A stretch of DNA of 8,226 bases. It comes from Pseudomonadota bacterium (GTDB taxonomy: Bacteria > Pseudomonadota > Alphaproteobacteria > Rhizobiales > Xanthobacteraceae). Under the pieces are notes generated by a model. The model saw only the letters and a program-made list of their open reading frames with translations, did no database searches and was not told where the DNA came from. Location of the stretch: contig JAEWHY010000299.1 in assembly GCA_023387555.1 (NCBI GenBank), positions 1 through 8,226 of the forward strand, in the 5' to 3' direction. This document shows, piece by piece, positions 1 to 6,487 of this stretch (its first letter is position 1; every line of letters begins with the position of its first letter). The translations under genes and the position numbers were made by a program.

Positions 1-644
1 CCGCCGATATCGAACAGGATGGCGCCTTCCGCCTCGGGGTCGACCAGCGGCGTGCAGCCGATCGCGGCCAGCATCGCCTCGGTTTCGCGATCCACGATCT
101 CGAGCGAAATGCCGACCTCCTCGCGCACCTGATCGAGAAAGGCTTCACCGTTCTCCGCCAGACGGCAGGCTTCGGTGGCGATCAGGCGGGCGCGGGTGAC
201 GCCGCGGTTACGCATCTTGTCGCGGCAGATGCGCAACACCTCGATGGCGCGTCCGATCGCCGGCGCGCCGAGCCGGCCGGAGGCCGTGATCCCCTCGCCG
301 AGCCGGATGATCCGCGAGAACGCATCGATGACGCGGAACCCTTCATGGGTGGCGCGGGCCACCAGCAGCCGGCAATTGTTGGTGCCAAGGTCGAGCGCGG
401 CATAGGTCGGCCCGTAGAGATCGCTCCCCAAAGCCGAAGAATCGGCGCGGGCCTCGCGGCGCACCGGTTCGTAAGGTGCGGGCTCGCCCTGCACCCGGCC
501 CTCTGCCGAGGGATGTCTGGGCGAGCCTCGACCCCCGTCAAAGCCGGACCGCGACCCCCCTCCTTCCGCCACTGACGGCGGCGGATTGGGGTGGTGGTGC
601 TGGCGCGCAGGATCGAGGCCGGTCGCCCGCACCTCGTCGCTCAT
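1..644 (-). CDS. ppx: Ppx/GppA-family phosphatase (exopolyphosphatase or pppGpp phosphohydrolase), N-terminal part; cut by window start
   Basis: The minus-strand reading frame is open from ATG 644 to the window edge, about 214 codons. It carries the actin-like ATPase fold signatures of the Ppx/GppA family: phosphate-binding loop 1 as DLGTNNCRLL (from D85), the expected catalytic glutamate in IATEACRLA (E158), and the start of loop 2 as LFDIG (D212) exactly where the window ends. Family members hydrolyse polyphosphate or the terminal phosphate of pppGpp in the cytoplasm. Before the first motif lie about 80 residues rich in Pro, Gly, His and Arg. They look disordered and are absent from the E. 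coli enzymes, where the first motif lies close to the N-terminus. The 644 start is supported by AGGACGAG just upstream. An internal GTG in the extension is a possible alternative. The gene is divergent from the molybdenum hydroxylase gene, with 237 bp between them. Family certain; the exact substrate is not resolved. Confidence 0.9.
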   Translation of the reverse strand, partial: MSDEVRATGLDPARQHHHPNPPPSVAEGGGSRSGFDGGRGSPRHPSAEGRVQGEPAPYEPVRREARADSSALGSDLYGPTYAALDLGTNNCRLLVARATHEGFRVIDAFSRIIRLGEGITASGRLGAPAIGRAIEVLRICRDKMRNRGVTRARLIATEACRLAENGEAFLDQVREEVGISLEIVDRETEAMLAAIGCTPLVDPEAEGAILFDIG

Positions 645-881
645 CAAACTCGTCCTGCCGCGTGCCCTGCCCGGGGCTTGCGGCGTTGTGTCCTAAGATC
701 GAACAAAGTCTAGCGCGGTTTGCCCCTTGGGGGAAACCGGTCTGTCGGCGCGACGGTCCGGCCGGCGGGATCGATACCCGCCCTGCACGCCCCGGGACGG
801 GGGCATGCCGCGGCCGATCCTTGCCCGGCCCTTGCCGCGCCGCTATGTCGGACGACAACCCGCAAATCAGGCCAGGGCCGC
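645..881. promoter_or_regulatory. Divergent intergenic region between ppx and the CoxL-like gene
   Basis: These 237 bases separate two divergently transcribed genes and must hold promoters for both. Around 690-715 there is an A/T-richer patch inside otherwise very GC-rich DNA, a plausible place for promoter elements. I could not match a clear -35/-10 pair on either strand. No operator-like perfect palindrome was seen. Frames open across this stretch read as low-complexity Arg/Pro/Gly protein and are not considered genes. Confidence 0.4.
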
Positions 882-3251
882 ATGAATATCCGCGAAAATG
901 TCTCGAACACCGACGACTGGGCCGTGGTGAAATTCGGGGTCGGCCAGCCGGTTCCGCGGACCGAGGATCCGACGCTGGTCCGGGGCCAGGGGCACTACAC
1001 CGACGACATCGCGCTGCCCGGCCAGGCCTATGCGGTGATGGTGCGTTCGCCCTACGCCCATGGCATCATCAACGGCATCGATACGGCGGAGGCCGCCGGC
1101 ATGCCGGGCGTGCTCGGCATCTATACGGCGAAGGACCTCGACGGCTACGGCACCTTCAAATGCATCGTGCCGTTCAAGAATCGCGACGGCTCCCCGATGA
1201 GGAAGCCGGAGCGTTTCACACTCGCCTCGGACAAGGTGCGCTTTGTCGGCGATCCCGTGGCCTTCGTGGTGGCGGAGACCGCGACGCAGGCCCGCGATGC
1301 GGCCGAGGCCGTGGCGCTCGACATCGACCCCCTGCCCGCCGTGACGCTGGCGAGCGAAGCCGTCAAGCCCGGCGCACCGCAACTCTATGACGAGGCGCCG
1401 GACAACGTCGCACTCGACTATCACTATGGCGATGCCGAGAAGGTCGCCGCGGCCTTTGCACAGGCCGCGCATGTGACAAGGCTCTCGCTGCGCAACACCC
1501 GGCTCGTGGTGGCGCCGATGGAGCCGCGCGCAGCGGTGGCCGAACACGATGCGCAGACCGGGCGCTTCACGCTGCACGCCCAGAGCCAGGGCGTGTTCGG
1601 CATGAAGGGCCAGCTCGCCGACATTCTCGGGCTGAAACCGGAGCAGATGCGGGTGCTGACCGCCAATGTCGGCGGCTCGTTCGGCATGAAGGCGCAGGCC
1701 TATTCCGAATATATCTGCATCCTGCATGCGGCCCGCCTGCTCGGCCGCCCGGTAAAATGGACCGACGACCGCTCCGGCGCCTTCGTTTCGGATTCCCATG
1801 GGCGCGACCACGAGATCACCGCCGAACTCGCGCTCGACAAGGACGGCCATTTCCTTGCGGTGCGGCTGACCGGCTTCGCCAATATGGGCGCGTTCCTTGC
1901 CATGGTGGCGCCGCTGCCGGGAACGCTGAATGCGGTCAAGAATACGCCGGGCGTTTACCGCACGCCGCTGCTCGAAGTCGCGACCAAATGCGTGTTCACC
2001 AACACCACGCAGGTCTCGGCCTATCGCGGCGCCGGCCGTCCCGAAGGCAATTACTATATGGAGCGGCTGATCGACACTGCGGCGCAGGAGATGGGGATCG
2101 ACCGTCTCGAATTGCGCCGCCGTAACCAGATCGCGCCAGCGCAGATCCCGTTCGATGCATCGTCGGGCATGCAATACGACAGCGGCGACTTTCCGGCGCT
2201 GTTCAAGGAGGCGCTGGCCGGCGCGGACCTGACCGGCTTTGCCTCCCGCAAGCGCGACAGCGAGGCCCGCGGAAAATTGCGCGGTCTCGGGATCGGCTCG
2301 TTCCTTGAGGTCACCGCACCGCCCGGCAAAGAAATGGGCGCCATCCGGTTCGAGCCGAACGGCGATGTCACGATCATCACCGGCACGCTGGATTACGGAC
2401 AGGGACACGCCGCGCCCTATGCGCAGGTGCTGTCGCGCGCGCTCGGCATCCCGTTCGAGCGCATCCGCCTGCTGCAGGGCGACAGCGATCAGCTCACCGC
2501 CGGCGGCGGCACCGGCGGCTCGCGCTCGATCACCGCGAGCGGCGCCGCCATCCTCGAAGCCTCCGGCAAGGTGATCGAGAACGGCAAGGCGATCGCCTCG
2601 CATGTGCTGGAAGCCGCGCCGGCCGACATCGAATTCACGGACGGCCGTTTCGTGATCGCCGGCACCGATCGCGCCATCGGCATCATGGAGCTGGCCGACA
2701 AACTGCGCGCAGGCCTGAAGCTGCCGGACGGCACGCCCGCGACGCTCGACGCCAGCATCATCAACGATGGCGTGCCGTCGAGCTTTCCCAACGGCTGCCA
2801 CGTCGCCGAGGTCGAGATCGATCCGGAGACCGGCGTCGTCGAGGTGGTGCGCTATTCGTCGGTCAACGACTTCGGCACCATCGTCAATCCCCTGCTAGTC
2901 GCGGGCCAGGTGCATGGCGGCGTGATCCAGGGCATCGGCCAGGCGCTGATGGAGAATGTGTCCTACGACGAGGACGGCCAATTGCTGACGGGCTCGTTCC
3001 AGGACTACGCGATGCCGCGCGCGCACAGCTTTCCCGATATCGGCTTTGTCAGCCATCCGTCGCCGGCGACCACGAACCCGCTCGGCACCAAGGGCTGCGG
3101 CGAGGCCGGCTGCGCCGGCGCGCTGGTCTGCGTGATGAATGCGATCGTCGACGCGCTGTCGGTCTATGGCATCCGCCATATCGACATGCCCGCCTCTCCG
3201 GCACGGGTGTGGGCGGCGATCCAGGCCGCGAAGAAGGCGAAGGCGGCGTAG
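882..3251 (+). CDS. Xanthine dehydrogenase family, molybdopterin-binding subunit (form II CoxL-like), stand-alone
   Basis: Encodes 789 residues, the usual size for CO dehydrogenase-type large subunits. These bind molybdopterin cytosine dinucleotide and oxidise small molecules by hydroxylation. Visible signatures are a Gln-rich AQSQG (Q234/Q236), GGSFGMK (264-270), AYRGAGR (380-386), a D-Y-G-Q-G stretch near 504-508, GGGTGGSRS (541-549), and GCGEAG with the predicted catalytic glutamate E741. AYRGAGR marks the form II group; true aerobic CO dehydrogenase (form I) has AYxCSFR in the active-site loop, so CO is probably not the substrate. ATG 882 is preferred because homologous sequence begins there (MNIRENV); the frame stays open upstream to 720, but that part is low-complexity and no strong ribosome site was seen. 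No 2Fe-2S or FAD subunit gene or maturation factor is adjacent: one side is ppx, the other metZ. The frame shows no lesion. The substrate is unknown. Confidence 0.9.
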   Translation: MNIRENVSNTDDWAVVKFGVGQPVPRTEDPTLVRGQGHYTDDIALPGQAYAVMVRSPYAHGIINGIDTAEAAGMPGVLGIYTAKDLDGYGTFKCIVPFKNRDGSPMRKPERFTLASDKVRFVGDPVAFVVAETATQARDAAEAVALDIDPLPAVTLASEAVKPGAPQLYDEAPDNVALDYHYGDAEKVAAAFAQAAHVTRLSLRNTRLVVAPMEPRAAVAEHDAQTGRFTLHAQSQGVFGMKGQLADILGLKPEQMRVLTANVGGSFGMKAQAYSEYICILHAARLLGRPVKWTDDRSGAFVSDSHGRDHEITAELALDKDGHFLAVRLTGFANMGAFLAMVAPLPGTLNAVKNTPGVYRTPLLEVATKCVFTNTTQVSAYRGAGRPEGNYYMERLIDTAAQEMGIDRLELRRRNQIAPAQIPFDASSGMQYDSGDFPALFKEALAGADLTGFASRKRDSEARGKLRGLGIGSFLEVTAPPGKEMGAIRFEPNGDVTIITGTLDYGQGHAAPYAQVLSRALGIPFERIRLLQGDSDQLTAGGGTGGSRSITASGAAILEASGKVIENGKAIASHVLEAAPADIEFTDGRFVIAGTDRAIGIMELADKLRAGLKLPDGTPATLDASIINDGVPSSFPNGCHVAEVEIDPETGVVEVVRYSSVNDFGTIVNPLLVAGQVHGGVIQGIGQALMENVSYDEDGQLLTGSFQDYAMPRAHSFPDIGFVSHPSPATTNPLGTKGCGEAGCAGALVCVMNAIVDALSVYGIRHIDMPASPARVWAAIQAAKKAKAA

Positions 3252-3258
3252 TGCCGAT

Positions 3259-3373
3259 CCGTCACCCTGAGGTGCGATCGCGCAGCGATCCCCACGAAGG
3301 GCGACGGCCCACACGGACGATATCGGACCGCCGATCCTTCGAGGTTCGCTTTGCTCGCTCCTCGGGACGACGG
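3259..3373. repeat. Imperfect palindromic intergenic repeat (rhizobial type)
   Basis: The left arm (3259-3300, starting CCGTCACCCTGAGG and ending CGAAGG) is matched by the reverse complement of the right arm (3336-3373, which reads CCGTCGTCCCGAGG then CCTCGAAGG on the other strand). The arms agree at most positions over about 38 bases, separated by about 35 bases. The motif of a TGAGG core, GCGA-rich middle and CCTTCGAGG is, from memory, a dispersed repeat between genes in Bradyrhizobium-type genomes. It would form a long stem in RNA and lies just 3' of the CoxL-like gene, so it may stabilise that transcript's end or help terminate it. It has no T tract. Confidence 0.7.
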
Positions 3374-3401
3374 TCCGCAATTGCGCGCGTGGCAACATGA
3401 C

Positions 3402-3430
3402 TTGACGCCGCAACCTCGCAGGGCGTAAGA
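3402..3430 (+). promoter_or_regulatory. Probable sigma-70 promoter of metZ
   Basis: A good -35 box TTGACG (3402-3407) is followed after exactly 17 bases by a weak -10 GTAAGA (3425-3430). Transcription would begin near 3437, only a few bases before the first paired segment of the SAM-II aptamer at 3443. That fit between promoter and riboswitch is the main support, since the -10 box is poor by E. coli standards. Alphaproteobacterial promoters often have relaxed -10 boxes. Confidence 0.5.
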
Positions 3431-3442
3431 CCAATTTCGATC

Positions 3443-3499
3443 CGTGGTCATTTGAGCCGGCCGGCTTGCAGCCACGTAAAACAAATCGCTAAAAGGCCG
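3443..3499 (+). promoter_or_regulatory. SAM-II riboswitch aptamer (metA/metX/metZ type)
   Basis: The conserved SAM-II layout is readable. P1 is CGTGG (3443-3447) paired with CCACG (3472-3476). Inside its loop are the conserved CATTTG (3449-3454) and GCTTGCAG (3464-3471). After P1 come an A-rich linker (TAAAACAAAT) and the signature GCTAAAAGG (3488-3496). The pseudoknot can be drawn between loop GGCC (3459-3462) and the 3' GGCC (3495-3498). SAM-II binds S-adenosylmethionine and occurs mainly upstream of methionine and SAM synthesis genes in Alphaproteobacteria, which fits metZ 59 bases downstream. The 3' pseudoknot strand is shared with the antiterminator, so ligand binding should affect the terminator decision. 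Confidence 0.88.
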
Positions 3500-3518
3500 G
3501 GGACGCGTGTGCCCGGCC
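3495..3518 (+). promoter_or_regulatory. Putative antiterminator hairpin of the metZ leader
   Basis: GGCCGGG (3495-3501) is perfectly complementary to CCCGGCC (3512-3518), with a 10-base loop. Its left arm contains the 3' pseudoknot strand of the SAM-II aptamer, and its right arm is the left arm of the terminator. It can therefore form only when SAM is not bound, and when it forms the terminator cannot. The base pairing is read directly; the switching role is inferred. Confidence 0.65.
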
Positions 3519-3541
3519 CGGATTTCCGGCCGGGATTTTTT
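3512..3541 (+). terminator. Intrinsic terminator in the metZ leader (SAM-controlled attenuator)
   Basis: CCCGGCC (3512-3518) pairs perfectly with GGCCGGG (3528-3534) around a 9-base loop in which two more G-C pairs are possible. One A and then six Ts (3536-3541) follow. This is a textbook rho-independent terminator placed upstream of the coding start at 3558, so its purpose must be conditional termination and not the end of a gene. Confidence 0.85.
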
Positions 3542-3557
3542 GTGCCTGGAGCCTGCC

Positions 3558-4757
3558 ATGTCGTCTGACACCAAGCCGTCGCAACGCCATTTCCGCCCCG
3601 AAACCCGCCTCGTCCACCACGGCATCCTGCGCTCGCAATTCGCCGAGACCTCGGAAGCGCTGTTCCTCACGCAGGGCTATGTCTACGACAGCGCCGCGCA
3701 GGCCGAAGCGCGCTTCAAGGGCGAGAGCCCGGGCTTCCAGTATTCGCGCTTTGCCAATCCGACGGTCCGCATGTTCGAGACCCGCATGGCGGATTTCGAA
3801 GGCGCCGAGGACGGGCGCTCGACCGCGACCGGCATGGCCGCCGTCACGCTGGCCCTGATGGGACAGGTGAAAGCCGGCGATCACATCGTGTCGTCGCGCG
3901 CCCTGTTCGGATCCTGTCTTTACGTCGTCGAGGAATTGCTACCGCGCTTCGGCGTGACCTCGACGCTGGTCGATGGCACCGATCTCAATCAGTGGAAGAA
4001 CGCGGTGCGGCCGAACACCAAGACGTTCTTCATGGAGACGCCATCCAACCCGACGCTGGAGGTGATCGACATCGAGGCGGTGGCCAAGATCGCGCATGAC
4101 GCCGGCGCGACGGTGACCGTCGACAACGTATTCTCCACGCCGCTGTGGCAGAGCCCGCTGAAGCTCGGCGCCGATTGCGTGGTCTATTCGACGACGAAGC
4201 ACATCGACGGCCAGGGCCGCTGTCTCGGCGGCATCGTGCTGGGCTCGGCGAAATTCATCCAGGACAACATCCACAACCTGCACCGGCAGACCGGCCCCTC
4301 GATGTCGCCGTTCAATGCCTGGGTGATGCTCAAGGGTCTGGAGACGCTGCCGCTGCGCGTGCGCCAGCAGACCGATTCCGCCGGCAAGGTCGCCGACGCG
4401 CTTGCGGCGCACCCGAAGGTCTCGCGGCTGATCTATCCGGGCCGTGCCGACCATCCGCAGGCCGACATCATCAAGCGGCAGATGTCGGGCGGCTCGAACC
4501 TCGTCGCGTTCGAGGTGAAGGGCGGCAAGCAGGCCGCCTTCGCGGTGCAGGATGCGCTGCAGGTCGTGCGCATCTCCAATAACCTCGGCGACGCCAAGAG
4601 TTTGATCACGCATCCGGCGACCACCACGCACCAGCGCATCACCCAGCAGGCGCGAGCCGACCTCGGCATCACCGACGGCTTCCTGCGGCTTTCGGTCGGG
4701 CTGGAACATCCCGACGACATCATCGAGGATCTGACGATCGCGCTCGAAAAGGCGTAA
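3558..4757 (+). CDS. metZ: O-succinylhomoserine sulfhydrylase, PLP-dependent (Cys/Met metabolism family)
   Basis: The 399-residue product converts O-succinylhomoserine (or O-acetylhomoserine) plus sulfide to homocysteine, the direct-sulfhydrylation route to methionine, in the cytoplasm as a PLP-bound tetramer. Family features visible are YSRFANPTV (Y62) and TATGMAA (G92, M93) near the cofactor phosphate, ETPSNPTLEV (E160) contacting cofactor and substrate, VTVDNVF with cofactor-binding D189, and the Schiff-base lysine K214 in YSTTKHIDGQGR. ATG 3558 is chosen because GGAG lies 6 bases upstream and because the longer frame from 3507 would start inside the terminator hairpin. The SAM-II riboswitch and terminator just upstream agree with a methionine role. 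Close relatives include cystathionine gamma-synthase and O-acetylhomoserine sulfhydrylase; the STTKHIDGQGR form and alphaproteobacterial context favour MetZ. Confidence 0.93.
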   Translation: MSSDTKPSQRHFRPETRLVHHGILRSQFAETSEALFLTQGYVYDSAAQAEARFKGESPGFQYSRFANPTVRMFETRMADFEGAEDGRSTATGMAAVTLALMGQVKAGDHIVSSRALFGSCLYVVEELLPRFGVTSTLVDGTDLNQWKNAVRPNTKTFFMETPSNPTLEVIDIEAVAKIAHDAGATVTVDNVFSTPLWQSPLKLGADCVVYSTTKHIDGQGRCLGGIVLGSAKFIQDNIHNLHRQTGPSMSPFNAWVMLKGLETLPLRVRQQTDSAGKVADALAAHPKVSRLIYPGRADHPQADIIKRQMSGGSNLVAFEVKGGKQAAFAVQDALQVVRISNNLGDAKSLITHPATTTHQRITQQARADLGITDGFLRLSVGLEHPDDIIEDLTIALEKA

Positions 4758-4806
4758 CGGAACGCTCCGGTGGCGCGGACGTTCACCGGTGGACAGGAGA
4801 CCCGTC

Positions 4807-4995
4807 ATGACGTCGCATCCGCCGAAAAAGCCGCGCCCCCTCTCCGAAAACCGCGATCACCTCAAGACCGAGGATGAGATGCAGCGCGAGCGTCTCGGCC
4901 CGCGCGGCGTGCCGGGCGAGCCCGATCCGGCGCGCATGACCCCGCAGGAAAAGGAGAACATGCCGCTCGATCCCGACGACGGGCACCCCGCCTGA
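4807..4995 (+). CDS. Small hydrophilic protein of unknown function (62 aa)
   Basis: A short open frame starts at ATG 4807, preceded by a good ribosome site AGGAGA (4795-4800) with 6 bases between. This start is preferred over GTG 4789. The product is highly charged and rich in Pro, Glu, Asp, Arg and Lys, begins MTSHPPKKPRPLSENRDH and ends PLDPDDGHPA. It has no cysteine, hydrophobic segment or recognisable domain and is probably largely disordered and cytoplasmic. It lies 49 bases after metZ on the same strand with no terminator seen between them, so it may be co-transcribed and share SAM control. I do not recognise a function. The ribosome site and coding-like base use make it a probable real gene. 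Confidence 0.65.
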   Translation: MTSHPPKKPRPLSENRDHLKTEDEMQRERLGPRGVPGEPDPARMTPQEKENMPLDPDDGHPA

Positions 4996-5093
4996 TCGTC
5001 GCGCCGGTTCTCTCGCTTCTCTTCAAATCTCGAAACAGGTCATTGCACCACGCGTCGTCTTCGCCGTGCCCGTGTCGACCCGACAAAAACGCG

Positions 5094-5750
5094 CTATTGC
5101 GGCGTTCGCGTCACGCGCTTGCCCGCCGCCCGTCTTGCAGGCTGGGTGCGCGATGCGCTCAGGACGCTCGCCACCACCGGCACGAGACGCTGCGCCACCA
5201 CCGTGTGGCCTTCCGCAGACATATGCAGACGGTCGGGCCCGGTGTGACTGGGTGAGTAGCAGGTGCTGCCGGGTACAAACCGCGCACCATATTGCGCCGC
5301 GAGTCTGCGGCCGACCGCGTCCCATTCCGGAAAGAAAAAGCCGCAGAGCACCGCAGGCACCCGGCGCGCACGCAATTGCGCGAGAATGCCCTGCATCCTG
5401 GCGATGATGACGTCGCGCGGCGTGCCGCGAATGAGGTCGTTGTATCCGCCCTGCACGATCACGAGGCGCGTTCCGGCCGGCACGCTTGTGTCGAGCCGGC
5501 TCAGCATGCCGCCGAAGGTGTCGCCCGACACCCCGGCATTGGCGATCCGCGCATTGTAGCCACGCCGCTGCAGCATGGTGTTGAGCTGCGAGGGGAAGGA
5601 ATTGCCCTGCCCCACGCCATAACCCGCGGTGTTGCTGTCGCCGAGCGCAACGATCAGCGGCTGTGACGAGGCTGTGGAAGCGAGGCAGCAACAAAAGAGG
5701 GCCGCAAGACACAAACGCAGAACCGAACCGGAAACGGCATGCGAGGCCAT
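5094..5750 (-). CDS. Exported SGNH/GDSL-family hydrolase (arylesterase/lipase-like)
   Basis: The 218-residue product has an N-terminal signal peptide (hydrophobic LCLAALFCCCLAS core, likely cut after ASTASS near residue 29) and so acts in the periplasm or outside. SGNH blocks follow in order: block I ALGDSNTAGYG with nucleophile S39 (GDSN in place of GDSL), block II NAGVSGDTFGG with the oxyanion glycine, block III GGYND with N104, and block V DRLHMSAEGH with D173 and H176 completing the triad. The order and spacing resemble TesA-type lysophospholipase/arylesterases, which hydrolyse ester or thioester bonds; the substrate cannot be told. ATG 5750 puts the signal peptide at the N-terminus; the frame extends to a TTG at 5783 but neither has a strong ribosome site. 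The Cys cluster before residue 23 does not fit a standard lipobox. It converges on the small gene after metZ. Confidence 0.88.
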   Translation of the reverse strand: MASHAVSGSVLRLCLAALFCCCLASTASSQPLIVALGDSNTAGYGVGQGNSFPSQLNTMLQRRGYNARIANAGVSGDTFGGMLSRLDTSVPAGTRLVIVQGGYNDLIRGTPRDVIIARMQGILAQLRARRVPAVLCGFFFPEWDAVGRRLAAQYGARFVPGSTCYSPSHTGPDRLHMSAEGHTVVAQRLVPVVASVLSASRTQPARRAAGKRVTRTPQ

Positions 5751-5783
5751 GGGGGTCACCCGACAACGAGGAGGTTGATCCAA

Positions 5784-6297
5784 GCAACGAGTTGGCGGCT
5801 TCGGCGTCCGGCAGCGCAGAAACGCAGGTCGCCGCCGCGGGCAGGCGCAGGCGGCGTCGCGGATGCTACTGGCCCGGCGTCATGGCGACAACGCGACGTT
5901 GGTAGCGATCATGGCACGTCTGGAACCGCGTGCGCTCGTGTTCCCCGGCGTAGAGAAGGGCCGATCGCTCGATCCATGGCTTGGCAGGACCTTGCTTCAG
6001 GAACGCAGGCGAAAGGACCGGCGATAGATGGGGGCGGAGTAAAAACGCGCGCAAGCGGCGCTGACGAGGTGTCCGAATTTGAAGACTGGCTGCCGTTTCT
6101 GAACGCTTATCGAACCATATGGCCTCGCCCCGAGTGCTGATTTCCGGGGCATTCTTGAGGACGTTCGCGAGCTTCGCCTCTTCGCCTCCATCGCAGTGTT
6201 TAGGTATCAATTTACAGCCCGGCGCAAATCCGCAATTTGCCTGTGAAGTTGGTCGGGCGATAACGGTTTCGAAGATGAAGACGAGGATCGGCGATCA
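5784..6297. other. Gene-poor stretch with decayed coding remnants
   Basis: No intact gene is supported in these 514 bases. Open frames on both strands lack ribosome sites and are mostly low complexity. Two pieces look formerly coding: a plus-strand piece with a frameshift (listed separately) and a minus-strand stretch ending near 5867 that reads PWIERSALLYAGEHERTRF followed by QTCHDRYQRRVVAMTPGQ and a stop. The latter has G/C-rich third positions but no convincing start, and I do not recognise it. From about 6150 base composition becomes visibly more A/T-rich than in the flanking housekeeping genes. Confidence 0.5.
6066..6246 (+). pseudogene. Frameshifted coding remnant, family not recognised
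   Basis: One frame reads EVSEFEDWLPFLNAYRT and then PRPEC before a TGA at 6138-6140. One base later, in the next frame, translation continues as FRGILEDVRELRLFASIAVF and on to a TGA at 6244-6246. The join is protein-like, with a Trp/Leu/Phe-rich helix followed by an amphipathic helix, and needs only a single-base indel near 6140. I take it as the C-terminal remnant of a small gene. It lies directly before the ImmA-like fragment and, after the shift, in the same frame. I cannot name the family. Chance is possible because both halves are short. Confidence 0.35.
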
Positions 6298-6438
6298 ATG
6301 ACCAAGTTCGTTCCCTATGTGCCCGACGAGGCTATCGAAAGGGACGTGCAGGCGCTTCTCGCCGAATATGCCCATGCGCGCGGCGTCTCGATCGAGGCGC
6401 CGGCGAAAAGTTCGTGGGCTGGCTCGCCACGGCTGTGA
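6298..6438 (+). pseudogene. Truncated N-terminus of an ImmA/IrrE-type (DUF955) protein
   Basis: The 46-residue frame begins MTKFVPYVPDEAIERDVQAL and continues LLAEYAHARGVSIEAP. This closely resembles, from memory, the N-terminus of rhizobial ImmA/IrrE-family metallopeptidases, where it precedes the P-I-x-x-I segment and the HExxH zinc site. Here the similarity ends after SIEAP and the frame stops at once, so the whole catalytic domain is missing. GAGGA (6283-6287) remains upstream as a possible ribosome site. ImmA-type proteases cleave phage or element repressors and often travel with integrative elements, which fits the recombinase remnant 0.8 kb downstream. The downstream bases to 6491 stay open in another frame (GEKFVGWLATAVM), possibly the tail of a different gene joined by a deletion. 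Confidence 0.5.
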
Positions 6439-6487
6439 TGACGGCGGCGGGGTGGCGATGTTTGTTTTGTGAGGGAATAGTTCGATC

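Noticed and set aside
565..585. Inverted repeat TCCGCC and GGCGGA within the ppx N-terminal coding region
   Set aside because: Short, GC-only arms inside low-complexity coding sequence are expected by chance at this composition.
476..1390. Plus-strand open frame of 304 codons overlapping the CoxL-like gene start
   Set aside because: Low-complexity Arg/Pro/Gly protein, no ribosome site, and overlap in another frame with well-supported coding sequence.
867..2801. Very long minus-strand open frame (644 codons) opposite the CoxL-like gene
   Set aside because: It is antisense to a gene with all family motifs. Its translation is an Arg/His/Gly/Ala-rich composition typical of the shadow frame of GC-rich coding DNA, with no recognisable domain.
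3939..4808. Minus-strand open frame (289 codons) opposite metZ
   Set aside because: Shadow of metZ; Arg/His-rich with no domain signature.
5083..5112. Possible minus-strand terminator after the hydrolase gene (ACGCG and CGCGT arms followed by TTTTT)
   Set aside because: The stem is only 5 bp with a 13-base loop and overlaps the end of the coding sequence, too weak to call.
5739..6140. Plus-strand open frame of 133 codons across the start of the hydrolase gene
   Set aside because: The first part overlaps the hydrolase start antisense and is low complexity. Only the last 25 codons look protein-like, and these are listed as part of a frameshifted remnant.
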